From contig WFQT01000047.1 of NCBI GenBank assembly GCA_015486895.1, forward strand, positions 1 through 9,061: 9,061 nucleotides of DNA, written 5' to 3'. The DNA comes from Anaerolineae bacterium (GTDB taxonomy: Bacteria; Chloroflexota; Anaerolineae; JAADDB01). The position numbers were made by a program, and so were the translations under genes. Below are positions 1 through 6,715 of this stretch, in pieces. Each line of letters opens with the position of its first letter. Position 1 is the stretch's first letter. The notes under the pieces were generated by a model. That model was not told the origin of the DNA. It saw nothing but the letters and a program-made list of their open reading frames with translations, and did not search any database.

Positions 1-1
1 G

Positions 2-799
2 ACTCAACTAGAGGTGGACCGCCGGGAAATTCGCCGCCGCATTGCTGCTTTGCGTAAACAATTGGAGGACGTACGGGCGCACCGTCAGCGCTATCGTCGC
101 CGGCGACAGGCGGTTCCGTTGACGGTCGTGGCTTTAGTCGGTTACACCAATGCCGGGAAATCTACATTGCTAAACCAACTTACCCAGGCCGATGTCCTGG
201 TGCAGGACCAATTATTCGCTACTTTAGATCCCACTACACGGCGGCGGACTTTGCCTGGTGGCCAAGATGTCCTGTTTACTGACACTGTGGGCTTTATTCA
301 AAAGCTACCCACGCAACTTGTGGCTGCTTTTCGTGCCACTTTGGAAGAGATACAAGAGGCTGACGTTATTGTAAAGGTGATTGACGTCGCTGACCCAGCA
401 GCGTGGCAACACTATCTAACGGTAACGACTACCCTTGCAGACCTGGAAGTGAGTCAGAAACCGTCATTGTTGCTCCTAAACAAGATCGATCTTCTCTCAA
501 TGGAAGCGCTACAACAGGTGAAACAGCGTTTTCCCTACGGAATTGCTATTTCTGCCAAGAATGCCCGTGGGTTAGACCGTTTTCTTAACCAATTGGAAAA
601 GGTTCTAAGCGACCTAATGGTCTATGTAGAAATTACATTGCCGTACAAGAGAGGTGACTTGGTAGCATTGTTTCATCGGTTAGGGCAGGTGGAAGAGGAG
701 GACCACCGAGAGCAGAGCACGGTTATCCGGGGGCGTTTGCCTCAAGGTGTATTAGGGCGTTTCGCTGCTTACCTCACGACTCACGTATTTTCTGAATAA
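2..799 (+). CDS. hflX: GTPase HflX, C-terminal part (5' end outside window)
   Basis: HflX is a cytosolic GTPase that binds the 50S subunit and splits stalled or stress-inactivated 70S ribosomes. The open frame runs to the left edge, and its first codons read TQLEVDRREIRRRI, the conserved helical linker just before the G domain. The gene therefore starts upstream, and the GTG at 14 is internal. Numbered from base 2, the P-loop GYTNAGKST begins at residue 47 (bases 140-166). It is followed by the G2-region sequence FATLDPTTR, G3 DTVGF, G4 NKID and G5 SAK, and then by the small C-terminal domain of this family. About 265 codons are visible of a usual 400-450, so the N-terminal nucleotide-binding-like domain is missing only because of the window edge. 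All G motifs are intact. It ends with TAA and is followed by a long gene-free stretch. Family assignment is firm. Confidence 0.96.
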   Translation, partial: TQLEVDRREIRRRIAALRKQLEDVRAHRQRYRRRRQAVPLTVVALVGYTNAGKSTLLNQLTQADVLVQDQLFATLDPTTRRRTLPGGQDVLFTDTVGFIQKLPTQLVAAFRATLEEIQEADVIVKVIDVADPAAWQHYLTVTTTLADLEVSQKPSLLLLNKIDLLSMEALQQVKQRFPYGIAISAKNARGLDRFLNQLEKVLSDLMVYVEITLPYKRGDLVALFHRLGQVEEEDHREQSTVIRGRLPQGVLGRFAAYLTTHVFSE

Positions 800-906
800 C
801 CAGGGGACAGGGACAAGCAGGTTTTAGCCGTTCTTGGTAGCAGGAAAACCGTTGCTGATTTCTCATTTTTCAACACGGTGGGGCCAGTGGTGAGGTTTTT
901 TGTTTT

Positions 907-968
907 CCTCCGGCGAGATTTACACTAGGGTAGTTATGTAAAGTAACTTCGCCAGGAGGTGGTTTTTT
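907..968 (+). terminator. Nested hairpin followed by a T-run, possible hflX terminator
   Basis: CCTCC-GGCGA (907-916) pairs with TCGCC-A-GGAGG (949-959), with A954 as a single bulge. Inside the loop, TTTAC (919-923) can pair with GTAAA (938-942). Three bases after the stem comes a run of six T (963-968). This resembles a rho-independent terminator on the + strand, 108 bases after the hflX stop. The loop is larger than usual and the T-run does not directly touch the stem, so a structured leader or attenuator is the alternative. Confidence 0.42.
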
Positions 969-1260
969 CTTGTGGTAGATAGTTGAAATGTGATCTATTA
1001 GCACCTCCTTGCCTGGTTCCCTCTTGAAGCGTCCCTTAACGTTAGATTGCCGTTTTTCTCCTTTTGCCGAGAGGTTTTTCGGCTGGGAATTAGTTCGCCT
1101 GAATTCTCATCTCGTGCTAAGATTACATCTCGGGAACATGTCCAGATGCGCGTTAAAAATGGCAAGCAGGTAATTAGACTTTATGTTTGTTGGATGTGGT
1201 GAAAATTATCATATTCTACTTCGGGAATAGCCACAGAAAGGCGCTGTTCCGAAAATAGCA

Positions 1261-1432
1261 CGCAAATGACGCAGATTCTCAAGATTTCCGCAGGATTTTT
1301 ATAAAACTAGATCCAGATGACACAGATGGATGCAGATGGTCGTAGGTTGAGATTGCAAAATAGTAAATCGCCCTCCCCACCCTACCGGGTGATTTAGAGG
1401 AAAGTGATCTACGAAATCCACATGATCTGTGG
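1261..1432. repeat. Decayed CAGAT-type repeat array forming a long inverted repeat
   Basis: CAGAT occurs at 1272, 1314, 1323 and 1333, and variants (CAAAT near 1263, AAGAT at 1281) fall at roughly 9-10 base spacing. On the other side the complement appears with the same period: ATCT at 1407, ATCC at 1416, ATCT at 1425. The left arm (1321-1347, beginning CACAGAT and ending CGTAGGT) therefore pairs imperfectly with the right arm (1407-1431, ATCTACGA to CTGTG). At the centre TAAATCGCCC (1364-1373) pairs with GGGTGATTTA (1387-1396), with one G-T wobble and a 13-base loop. The whole could form a roughly 110-base hairpin ending 28 bases before the smpB start codon. It resembles dispersed degenerate repeats of ACGCAGAT type known from intergenic regions of various bacteria; that link is from memory and not verified. 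Confidence 0.6.
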
Positions 1433-1459
1433 TTATAAAGGAACAAGTGGGTAGAATCG

Positions 1460-1936
1460 ATGATCCAAAAGCAGCCGTCACCGTTTCATGTTGTGGCAAC
1501 TAACCGCAAAGCCTATCATGATTATCGCATTGAAGATACGCTGGAAGCCGGGATTTCTTTGACCGGCACTGAGATTAAATCAGTGCGGGCCGGTCAAATT
1601 AACTTACGGGACAGCTATGCTGAAATCAAGAACGGTGAGGTTTGGCTAGTAGATGCACACATTTCTCCTTACCGTCACGGCAATCTTCAAAACCACGAGC
1701 CGCGGCGCCGGCGCAAGTTGTTGCTCCACCGTAGAGAGATCAATCGCTTGCAGGGAAAGGTGCAGGAAAAAGGCTGGACATTGATCCCGTTGCGAGTTTA
1801 TATTAAAGGCAATCTGGCCAAGGTGGAATTGGCCTTAGTGCAGGGCAAGAGGCTGTACGACAAGCGGGCTGCTATTGCCAAGAGAGAGTCTGACCGCGAA
1901 GTGCAGCGAGCACTAAAAGAACATAGTCGTTATTAA
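1460..1936 (+). CDS. smpB: SsrA-binding protein SmpB
   Basis: SmpB binds the tRNA-like end of tmRNA (SsrA) and delivers it to stalled ribosomes for trans-translation. The 158-residue protein is full length for the family. It has the beta-barrel signature GTEIKSVRAGQINLRDSYAE beginning at residue 36, the HGN motif near residues 73-75, the LIPL segment near 108, and YDKR at 133-136. The last part is the basic tail that folds in the mRNA channel (AKRESDREVQRALKEH). ATG 1460 is the only reasonable start, because an in-frame TAA lies at 1436-1438. The ribosome binding site is weak: AAAGGA at 1437-1442 lies 17 bases upstream, just outside the right arm of the inverted repeat. The next small gene begins 11 bases after the stop and is probably cotranscribed. 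No ssrA gene is visible in this window. Confidence 0.97.
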   Translation: MIQKQPSPFHVVATNRKAYHDYRIEDTLEAGISLTGTEIKSVRAGQINLRDSYAEIKNGEVWLVDAHISPYRHGNLQNHEPRRRRKLLLHRREINRLQGKVQEKGWTLIPLRVYIKGNLAKVELALVQGKRLYDKRAAIAKRESDREVQRALKEHSRY

Positions 1937-1947
1937 CGAGGGGTGAA

Positions 1948-2115
1948 ATGAGAAGAGGACGAGGATTTAGGTGGCCAGGGCCACGTTTGGTCAGGCGGCC
2001 CCTATTCGGGAGGCGTTGGTACCCACGAAGGCGATTCTGGGCCGGCGGGTGTTTATTTCCTTTACTTGTGAGCTTGTTCTTTATCGGCATTCTGCTACTC
2101 CTTCTGCTTAGGTGA
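1948..2115 (+). CDS. Small Arg-rich protein with one C-terminal membrane segment (55 aa)
   Basis: I do not recognise this family. The 55-residue frame starts with ATG 11 bases after the smpB stop, behind a good Shine-Dalgarno run (GAGGGG, about 4-5 bases before the ATG), and ends with TGA. Residues 1-30 are very basic, with repeated RR/RRR pairs, aromatic residues and prolines (RRGRGFRWPGPRLVRRP, then RRWYPRRRFW). Residues 32-54 are a strongly hydrophobic segment (AGGCLFPLLVSLFFIGILLL and following Leu) that ends at the C-terminal Arg. The layout suggests a tail-anchored or N-in single-pass inner-membrane protein with a positively charged cytosolic part that might touch nucleic acid or lipid headgroups; that role is inference. 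The sharp division into a basic and a hydrophobic half, the spacing and the ribosome binding site support real coding. A minus-strand frame over the same bases looks like a shadow. Confidence 0.62.
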   Translation: MRRGRGFRWPGPRLVRRPLFGRRWYPRRRFWAGGCLFPLLVSLFFIGILLLLLLR

Positions 2116-2167
2116 AATGAACAATAAATCTCTGCAAGCCCTGTTTTCATGCTTTTGGCCAGGTTGT

Positions 2168-2196
2168 TTGACAGAAAATAGGCTTTGTGCTAAATT
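2168..2196 (+). promoter_or_regulatory. Sigma70-type promoter ahead of smc
   Basis: A perfect -35 box TTGACA (2168-2173) is followed after exactly 17 bases by TAAATT (2191-2196, four of six consensus -10 bases). The expected transcription start is near 2202-2204. That gives a leader of about 130 bases before the smc start codon and would separate smc from the smpB unit. It is based on sequence match only. Confidence 0.6.
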
Positions 2197-2201
2197 ATCT
2201 C

Positions 2202-2230
2202 TTAGGCGCTGCCAGGATGACAGCGCCTAA
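2202..2230 (+). promoter_or_regulatory. Perfect 10-bp dyad at the predicted smc transcription start
   Basis: TTAGGCGCTG (2202-2211) and CAGCGCCTAA (2221-2230) are exact reverse complements separated by 9 bases. The dyad starts about six bases after the -10 box, exactly where transcription should begin. No T-run follows, so it is not a normal terminator. It could be a repressor operator covering the start site, or a 5'-terminal stem-loop that protects the smc mRNA. It could also simply be leftover structure after the smpB unit. Confidence 0.6.
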
Positions 2231-2314
2231 ATTATTGGCAATACTCAGCATGCCTGTTGGGATATGTTTGTCTTTTTGGCAATGAGTGATGGTTACAGAG
2301 GGAACAGATTAAGC

Positions 2315-2320
2315 AGGAGG
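2315..2320 (+). promoter_or_regulatory. Ribosome binding site of smc, unusually far from the start
   Basis: AGGAGG lies 15 bases before the GTG at 2336, more than the usual 5-10. An in-frame TAG at 2321-2323 excludes any earlier start, and no ATG, GTG or TTG lies in frame between it and 2336. Either the long spacing is used, or the weaker GAG-rich stretch at 2322-2329 serves. Confidence 0.5.
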
Positions 2321-2335
2321 TAGAGCGAGAATATC

Positions 2336-5300
2336 GTGGTTACTCCTCGGTTGAAACAATTGGAGCTGATTGGCTATAAGACCTTTGCCAACAAGACAGC
2401 CTTTCTCTTCCCCAATGGTGGCATCACCGCCATCGTCGGTCCCAATGGCTCCGGCAAATCCAATATTGCCGACGCGCTGCGCTGGGTTCTAGGTGAGCAG
2501 AGCTTCCAAGTTTTGCGGGGCAAGCGCAGTGAGGACATGATTTTTGCCGGCAACAAGCATCGTCCACGTGTAGGTATGGCCCAGGTCACTGTTACCCTGG
2601 ATAATAGTGACCACTGGCTGCCTACAGATTTTGGCGAGGTCACTATAAGCCGGCGCGCCTACCGCTCTGGTGAAAATGAATACTTTCTCAATGGCAAACG
2701 TGTGCGCTTGAAGGAGATTGCTGATCTATTGGCACAGACGGGGTTAGCGCGGCGCACATACACTGTTATTGGCCAAGGGTTGGTGGATCGTGTGCTCTCT
2801 TTGCGTCCAGAAGAACGTCGTTCCCTTTTTGAAGAAGCGGCCGGGGTTTCTATCTACCAACAACGGCGCAAAGCCTCTTTAGCTCAACTCAATGAGACGC
2901 GAGCCAACCTGATTCGTCTGCATGACATTCTCTCTGAAATCACTCCCCAACTTAAACGATTGGAGCGTCAGGCAGAACGGGCAAGGAAAAAGGAACTCCT
3001 GGAAGCATCGTTGAAGGAACTTCATCAAGTCTGGTATGGCTATCAATGGTCTCGGGTAGTAGCGCAAGTCAAGCAGCAAGAAACGGTAGTAAATATGTGG
3101 CGTCAGCGGGTGTCCAAGCGACAAGAGGCTGTCCAGCGACAGGAAGAAGTTATCGACCAATTGCAAGAGACGTTGGCCGGTAAGCGTGACGCCTTACGCC
3201 AGTGGCATCAACGCCGTTCTGTTATTCACCGCAGAGCAGAAGAGCTTCAGAACCAACTTTCTGTGATCTCAGAACAGCGACGGCTTGCTTTTCTGCGCCG
3301 CGAGGAGCTAACCAGTGAGCTTGCGCCGCTAAAAGCGCATGCAGATGGTTTGCGCCAGAAGCTATCAGTGGCGCTGGCGGATCAACGAGCCTTAATGCAG
3401 CGTTTGGTTACGACTGAAGCAACCCTGGCAAAACACCGTCAGGAGAAATCTGTCCAGGAATCCAGGCGGAAAGATGTCGAAATGGCACTGCAGGAAGGCC
3501 GGCAGGCTGTTCTACGGGCTACTGCAGAGTTGGCCAAGGTGCGCCAGCAGCAGGCGCGGGTGCGGCAACAGATTGATGAAGCGGTACAGGCTGCCGGTGA
3601 GCAGCAAGCCACCCTGACTACCCTGGCGGCTCGAGTCGCCGATAACGAGAAGAAAATTGCCGAGTACAAGAATACATTGACGGCTTTACAGCAGGCTGTC
3701 GATGAGGAGCAGGAGCGGCTTCGTGAAGGGGAAGAAGTAATTCGCCAGGCTGAGGAGGAGACCACCGTGGCCCGGCACCAGTTGGATAAATGTCGTTTAG
3801 CCGTCCAGGCACTACGCCAGCAGCGTGAGAACCTGGTCCGTCTGCGTGAAGATGGAGCCGGGCTCTATAATGGTGTGCGCGAAGTGGTAAAAGCGGCACA
3901 GAAGCAACAGCTTAGCGGGGTCGTTGGCGTTGTTGGAGAACTGCTGCGTGTGCCGTCAGAGTTGGAAAAAGCCATTGAAGTGGCTTTGGGCAGTAGCTTG
4001 CAGGACGTGGTCGTGCAGAGATGGGTTGATGCTGAAGCAGCCATCCAGCTTTTGAAACAGCGGCGTGCCGGCCGGGCTACTTTTCTGCCTTTAGACACTA
4101 TCCGCCCACCCCATCCTGAGCGGGCGCCTGGTGGCAATGGCGTTATCGGTATTGCCTCCGATTTGGTTGAGAGTGCTCCCCAGATTGCTCCTGCGGTCCA
4201 GCTTCTGTTGAGTCGCACTCTGGTAGTCAAAGAGATGGCTGCGGCGCGCAAAGTGCTGTCGCATGCTCGCTATTTCCGAATTGTAACTGTGGCCGGGGAA
4301 TTAGTGCGCAGCAACGGTCGTGTTACTGGTGGACAGGAAAAGCATCAACGGGGCGGCATGTTGGCCCGGGAGCGAGAATGGCGTGAGTTGCCAGTCAAAA
4401 TTGAAGAAGCGCTGCGCCAACAAACAGAAGCGGAGAGACGGTTCCGCCAGGCTAATGAGACAGTATCTGCGGCCAAACGAGCCCTCCCAGAAGCCCAGCA
4501 GCGACTTCTGTCGGCGCAACAAGCCGTTGCCCATACTGAGCAGCAGGTGGAGCACGCTGTCGCGGAATTGACAGCGTTGCGCCGGGAGAGGCAATGGCGG
4601 CAGGAAGAGAAGAAGCGGCTGCGAGCGAACCAGCAGCGCTGGACACAAGATTTGCGGCATGCTGAAGAGCAAGAAGCATCCGGCAGGGAACGCTTGCAAC
4701 AAGCGGAGGATCAGGTCCGGGCCCTGGAAGCTGATTTGGCTTCTGGGGAGATGGAACTCTTGCAGCGCCAACTAATGGCGCTGGAGAAGGAGATTGCCTT
4801 GCTACAAGGCCGGAAACAAGACCAGGAAAGCTTCATTGCGAATATGCGGGTGGATATTGAGCGACAAGAGACACTTATTGCCCAAAAAGAGACGCGCCTT
4901 GAGGAGCTCGAAGCCGAAATCGCGCAGGTAGAAGCGGACATAGCGGCTAAGAGCGACGCATACCGGCATATCCAGGAAGATCTGGCAGTCAGTGAGGCTC
5001 CTATTCCGCAGTTGGAAGCTGAGATAAAGCAATTGCAAGAAGAGCAGCGCCGGTCTGAACAGGAAGAGCAACGTCTCCAAAGGCAGTTGCACAGTGAAGA
5101 GGAACGGCTAAATCGTGCTTTGCTTGCCTATCAACGGGAGTCAGACCGGCGGGAGCATTTGCAAAAAGAGATCCGGGAGCATATGGGTCTAGTGTCGTTC
5201 CCTGGTGACGGTGTACCGACGCAGGAAGCTTTGCCTTTGGAGAATGTCTTAGTGCTTTCGTCGGAGCAGGAGCTACCGCCGGGTTTAGAAAAGGACTTGA

Positions 5301-5947
5301 AACGCGTGCGGGTGCAATTGCGCCAGGTTGGCCATGTAGACCCGGAAGTTATCCAGGAATATGATGCCCTCCAGCAGCGCTACAGTTTCCTCCGGCTTCA
5401 GGTGAATGATTTGGAGGAGGCGATCCATAATCTCAATAGTGTGATCAGCTCTTTAGATGAGACTATGGAGCAGAAGTTCCTGGAGACGTTCAAGCGTGCC
5501 GCTAAACGTTTCCCTGTTTACTTTAAGGAGTTATTCGATGGTGGTTCAGCCCGTATAACGTTGAGTAATCCTGATGCGGTGAATGAGAGCGGCATTGAGG
5601 TTCACGCTCATCCTCCCAGCAAACGGCCGCAAACGTTGGCATTACTATCTGGGGGAGAACGCGCTTTAACTGCTGCGGCGCTGCTCTTCAGCATTCTCGA
5701 TGTCAGCCCCCCACCCTTCTGTGTGTTAGACGAGGTGGATGCTGCATTGGATGAGGCAAATGCGGTGCGCTTCCGTACTCACCTGGAACGTCTTTCTGAG
5801 CGCACTCAGTTTATTGTTGTTACCCATAATAGGAGTACTGCAGAAGCAGCTAATACTATTTATGGCATCACTTTGGGGAAGGATGGTACATCTCAGGTGC
5901 TTTCCCTTTCCTTGGCAGAAACAAGTAAGATGAAAAACCAGGCGTAG
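2336..5947 (+). CDS. smc: Chromosome segregation/condensin protein SMC
   Basis: SMC is the ATPase core of bacterial condensin (with ScpA and ScpB), which compacts and aligns newly replicated chromosome arms. The 1203-residue protein has the usual full length. In order: an N-terminal head with Walker A GPNGSGKS (residues 35-42), the Q-loop region VLGEQ, and LRGKRSEDMIFAG beginning at residue 60; then a long Glu/Gln/Arg-rich coiled coil (about 170-500); a hinge (about 505-665, glycine-rich, ending VRSNGRVTGGQ); the returning coiled coil (about 670-1030); and the C-terminal head. That head carries signature LSGGERALTAAAL from 1104, Walker B FCVLDEVDAALDEAN around 1130 and the switch histidine in VVTHNRST near 1164. 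All ATPase motifs are intact. The GTG start fits the family N-terminus (PRLKQLELIGYKTFA). scpA, scpB and ftsY are not in this window. The gene has its own predicted promoter at 2168-2196. Confidence 0.98.
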   Translation: MVTPRLKQLELIGYKTFANKTAFLFPNGGITAIVGPNGSGKSNIADALRWVLGEQSFQVLRGKRSEDMIFAGNKHRPRVGMAQVTVTLDNSDHWLPTDFGEVTISRRAYRSGENEYFLNGKRVRLKEIADLLAQTGLARRTYTVIGQGLVDRVLSLRPEERRSLFEEAAGVSIYQQRRKASLAQLNETRANLIRLHDILSEITPQLKRLERQAERARKKELLEASLKELHQVWYGYQWSRVVAQVKQQETVVNMWRQRVSKRQEAVQRQEEVIDQLQETLAGKRDALRQWHQRRSVIHRRAEELQNQLSVISEQRRLAFLRREELTSELAPLKAHADGLRQKLSVALADQRALMQRLVTTEATLAKHRQEKSVQESRRKDVEMALQEGRQAVLRATAELAKVRQQQARVRQQIDEAVQAAGEQQATLTTLAARVADNEKKIAEYKNTLTALQQAVDEEQERLREGEEVIRQAEEETTVARHQLDKCRLAVQALRQQRENLVRLREDGAGLYNGVREVVKAAQKQQLSGVVGVVGELLRVPSELEKAIEVALGSSLQDVVVQRWVDAEAAIQLLKQRRAGRATFLPLDTIRPPHPERAPGGNGVIGIASDLVESAPQIAPAVQLLLSRTLVVKEMAAARKVLSHARYFRIVTVAGELVRSNGRVTGGQEKHQRGGMLAREREWRELPVKIEEALRQQTEAERRFRQANETVSAAKRALPEAQQRLLSAQQAVAHTEQQVEHAVAELTALRRERQWRQEEKKRLRANQQRWTQDLRHAEEQEASGRERLQQAEDQVRALEADLASGEMELLQRQLMALEKEIALLQGRKQDQESFIANMRVDIERQETLIAQKETRLEELEAEIAQVEADIAAKSDAYRHIQEDLAVSEAPIPQLEAEIKQLQEEQRRSEQEEQRLQRQLHSEEERLNRALLAYQRESDRREHLQKEIREHMGLVSFPGDGVPTQEALPLENVLVLSSEQELPPGLEKDLKRVRVQLRQVGHVDPEVIQEYDALQQRYSFLRLQVNDLEEAIHNLNSVISSLDETMEQKFLETFKRAAKRFPVYFKELFDGGSARITLSNPDAVNESGIEVHAHPPSKRPQTLALLSGGERALTAAALLFSILDVSPPPFCVLDEVDAALDEANAVRFRTHLERLSERTQFIVVTHNRSTAEAANTIYGITLGKDGTSQVLSLSLAETSKMKNQA

Positions 5948-6092
5948 GCAATGCTGAACAACAATTCAACGGTCCGGTGCGAACTGTTCCTCCAAACCTT
6001 TGCCCTTTCTCAAACTGAGAGGATTTGCGTTTGCTGCCCGTCATTTGCCTCAAGACCGGTTCTATCGGAATTATCGGTCTCTGTTTGTGGAT

Positions 6093-6100
6093 GGAAGAGG
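6093..6100 (+). promoter_or_regulatory. Ribosome binding site deciding the DUF1232 gene start
   Basis: GGAAGAGG (6093-6100) lies 8 bases before GTG 6109, an ideal distance. The longer in-frame extension back to TTG 6025 adds residues unlike the family N-terminus and lacks a comparable ribosome binding site. ATG 6091 is in frame, but the purine run lies within its own first codons and so cannot serve it. Confidence 0.6.
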
Positions 6101-6108
6101 TGGTTGTG

Positions 6109-6510
6109 GTGAGTCAAGTTAGTCTCTTCCTGCGCTGGAGAAGGAAGGCCCAGCAACTAAGAGCTGAAACCTATACTCTCTACCTGGCCTGCAAAGATCC
6201 CAGAGTGCCCTGGTATGCTAAAGTACTCGCTGTAACTGTTGTTGGATACGCGTTTAGCCCTATAGATTTGATCCCAGATTTTGTCCCCGTCTTGGGGTAT
6301 CTGGATGATCTTATATTAGTTCCCCTTGGCATTATCCTTGTCCTGAAGATGATACCCCGAACAGTATTGGAAGAATGTAGAGAAAAGGCACAGCAGACCC
6401 TCGATCAAAATAAAAACGAACATAGAAGCTGGATAGCGGCTGGCATTATTGTTCTCATTTGGCTTCTCATGGTTACTTTGCTCGCTGTTGTCATAAGGAG
6501 TGGTCTATAA
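6109..6510 (+). CDS. DUF1232 (YkvA-like) small membrane protein
   Basis: The protein belongs to the DUF1232/YkvA family of small, probably membrane-associated proteins without a settled biochemical role. Starting at GTG 6109 it has 133 residues. An N-terminal basic helix (FLRWRRKAQQLRAETYTLYL) leads into the family core: DPRVPWYAKVLA (residues 30-41), the hallmark SPIDLIPDFVPVLGYLDDL (50-68), and the hydrophobic segment VPLGIILVLKMIP (71-83). A charged stretch (84-106) and a second hydrophobic helix (about 108-129, AAGIIVLIWLLMVTLLAVVI) follow. That extra C-terminal transmembrane helix goes beyond the minimal domain. It lies 161 bases after smc and 230 bases before the polysaccharide operon, from which it is separated by a promoter. 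It may be transcribed with smc, since no terminator is seen between them. Family call is firm, function unknown. Confidence 0.88.
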   Translation: MSQVSLFLRWRRKAQQLRAETYTLYLACKDPRVPWYAKVLAVTVVGYAFSPIDLIPDFVPVLGYLDDLILVPLGIILVLKMIPRTVLEECREKAQQTLDQNKNEHRSWIAAGIIVLIWLLMVTLLAVVIRSGL

Positions 6511-6683
6511 ATTGGCAGTTAGTTTGTAGAAAAAGATCATCTTCTCACTGCTCATGGCTGTGAGTAGGAGGAAAGCCGGATACGATCGAAGTGCCATAGG
6601 TAACCACAAGTTGCACAGATTGGGTATCTATCGCTTGGGTTTGGCAGACAAAAGCTGGTTTAATTTCTCTGCCATCTTATTCC

Positions 6684-6712
6684 TTGACAAACAACATACC
6701 TTTCTTTATGAT
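6684..6712 (+). promoter_or_regulatory. Near-consensus sigma70 promoter of the polysaccharide operon
   Basis: TTGACA (6684-6689, six of six) and TATGAT (6707-6712, five of six) are separated by exactly 17 bases. Transcription should begin near 6718-6720, giving a very short leader of about 20 bases before the GTG at 6741. This would be a strong housekeeping promoter and marks the start of the downstream glycan genes as a separate unit. Confidence 0.75.
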
Positions 6713-6715
6713 GAC

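Larger units (their letters stand above)
800..1459. other. Gene-free 660-bp spacer between hflX and smpB
   Basis: No credible coding region is seen on either strand. The only longer open frame, on the minus strand across 1299-1499, overlaps the start of smpB and has no family features. The spacer is AT-richer than the flanking genes. It contains the nested hairpin with T-run at 907-968, a possible alternative hairpin ending at 1009, a small stem at 1066-1083 (GCCGA/TCGGC), and the CAGAT repeat element at 1261-1432. No tmRNA or tRNA signature was recognised, and no convincing sigma70 promoter for smpB was found; the weak TTGGAT/TATTCT pair near 1190-1220 is poor. Confidence 0.6.

Noticed and set aside
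820..850. GGTTTT/AAAACC stem soon after the hflX stop
   Set aside because: Only 6 bp, mostly A-T, with a 19-base loop and no T-run. The hairpin at 907-968 is a better terminator candidate.
800..1459. A tmRNA (ssrA) gene next to smpB
   Set aside because: ssrA often lies near smpB, so I looked for the GGGG-TTCGAC-like 5' end, the T-arm and the terminal CCA region here and in 2116-2335. None was recognised.
1872..2150. Minus-strand 92-codon frame over the end of smpB
   Set aside because: It overlaps smpB and the better supported + strand small membrane protein, and lacks a ribosome binding site or recognisable features.
2117..2230. 37-codon frame just after the small membrane protein (ATG one base after the TGA)
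   Set aside because: It contains the TTGACA/TAAATT promoter and one arm of the dyad, and its composition is not protein-like. The non-coding explanation is better.
2235..2283. Direct repeat TTGGCAAT at 2235-2242 and 2276-2283 in the smc leader
   Set aside because: An 8-base repeat in an AT-rich leader is easily due to chance; no further copies or symmetry were seen.
3439..4941. Several long minus-strand open frames opposite smc
   Set aside because: They are mirror frames of the Gln/Glu/Arg-rich coiled-coil coding sequence, with Ser/Ala/Arg-rich low-complexity translations and no domain features.
6025..6108. Longer N-terminus of the DUF1232 protein from TTG 6025
   Set aside because: The extra 28 residues are unlike the family, TTG lacks a good ribosome binding site, and GTG 6109 has GGAAGAGG at ideal distance.
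6544..6564. Hairpin CTCACTGC/GCTGTGAG after the DUF1232 gene as a terminator
   Set aside because: It has a T-T mismatch and no T-run, being followed by AGGAGGAAAG. A weak structural element at most.
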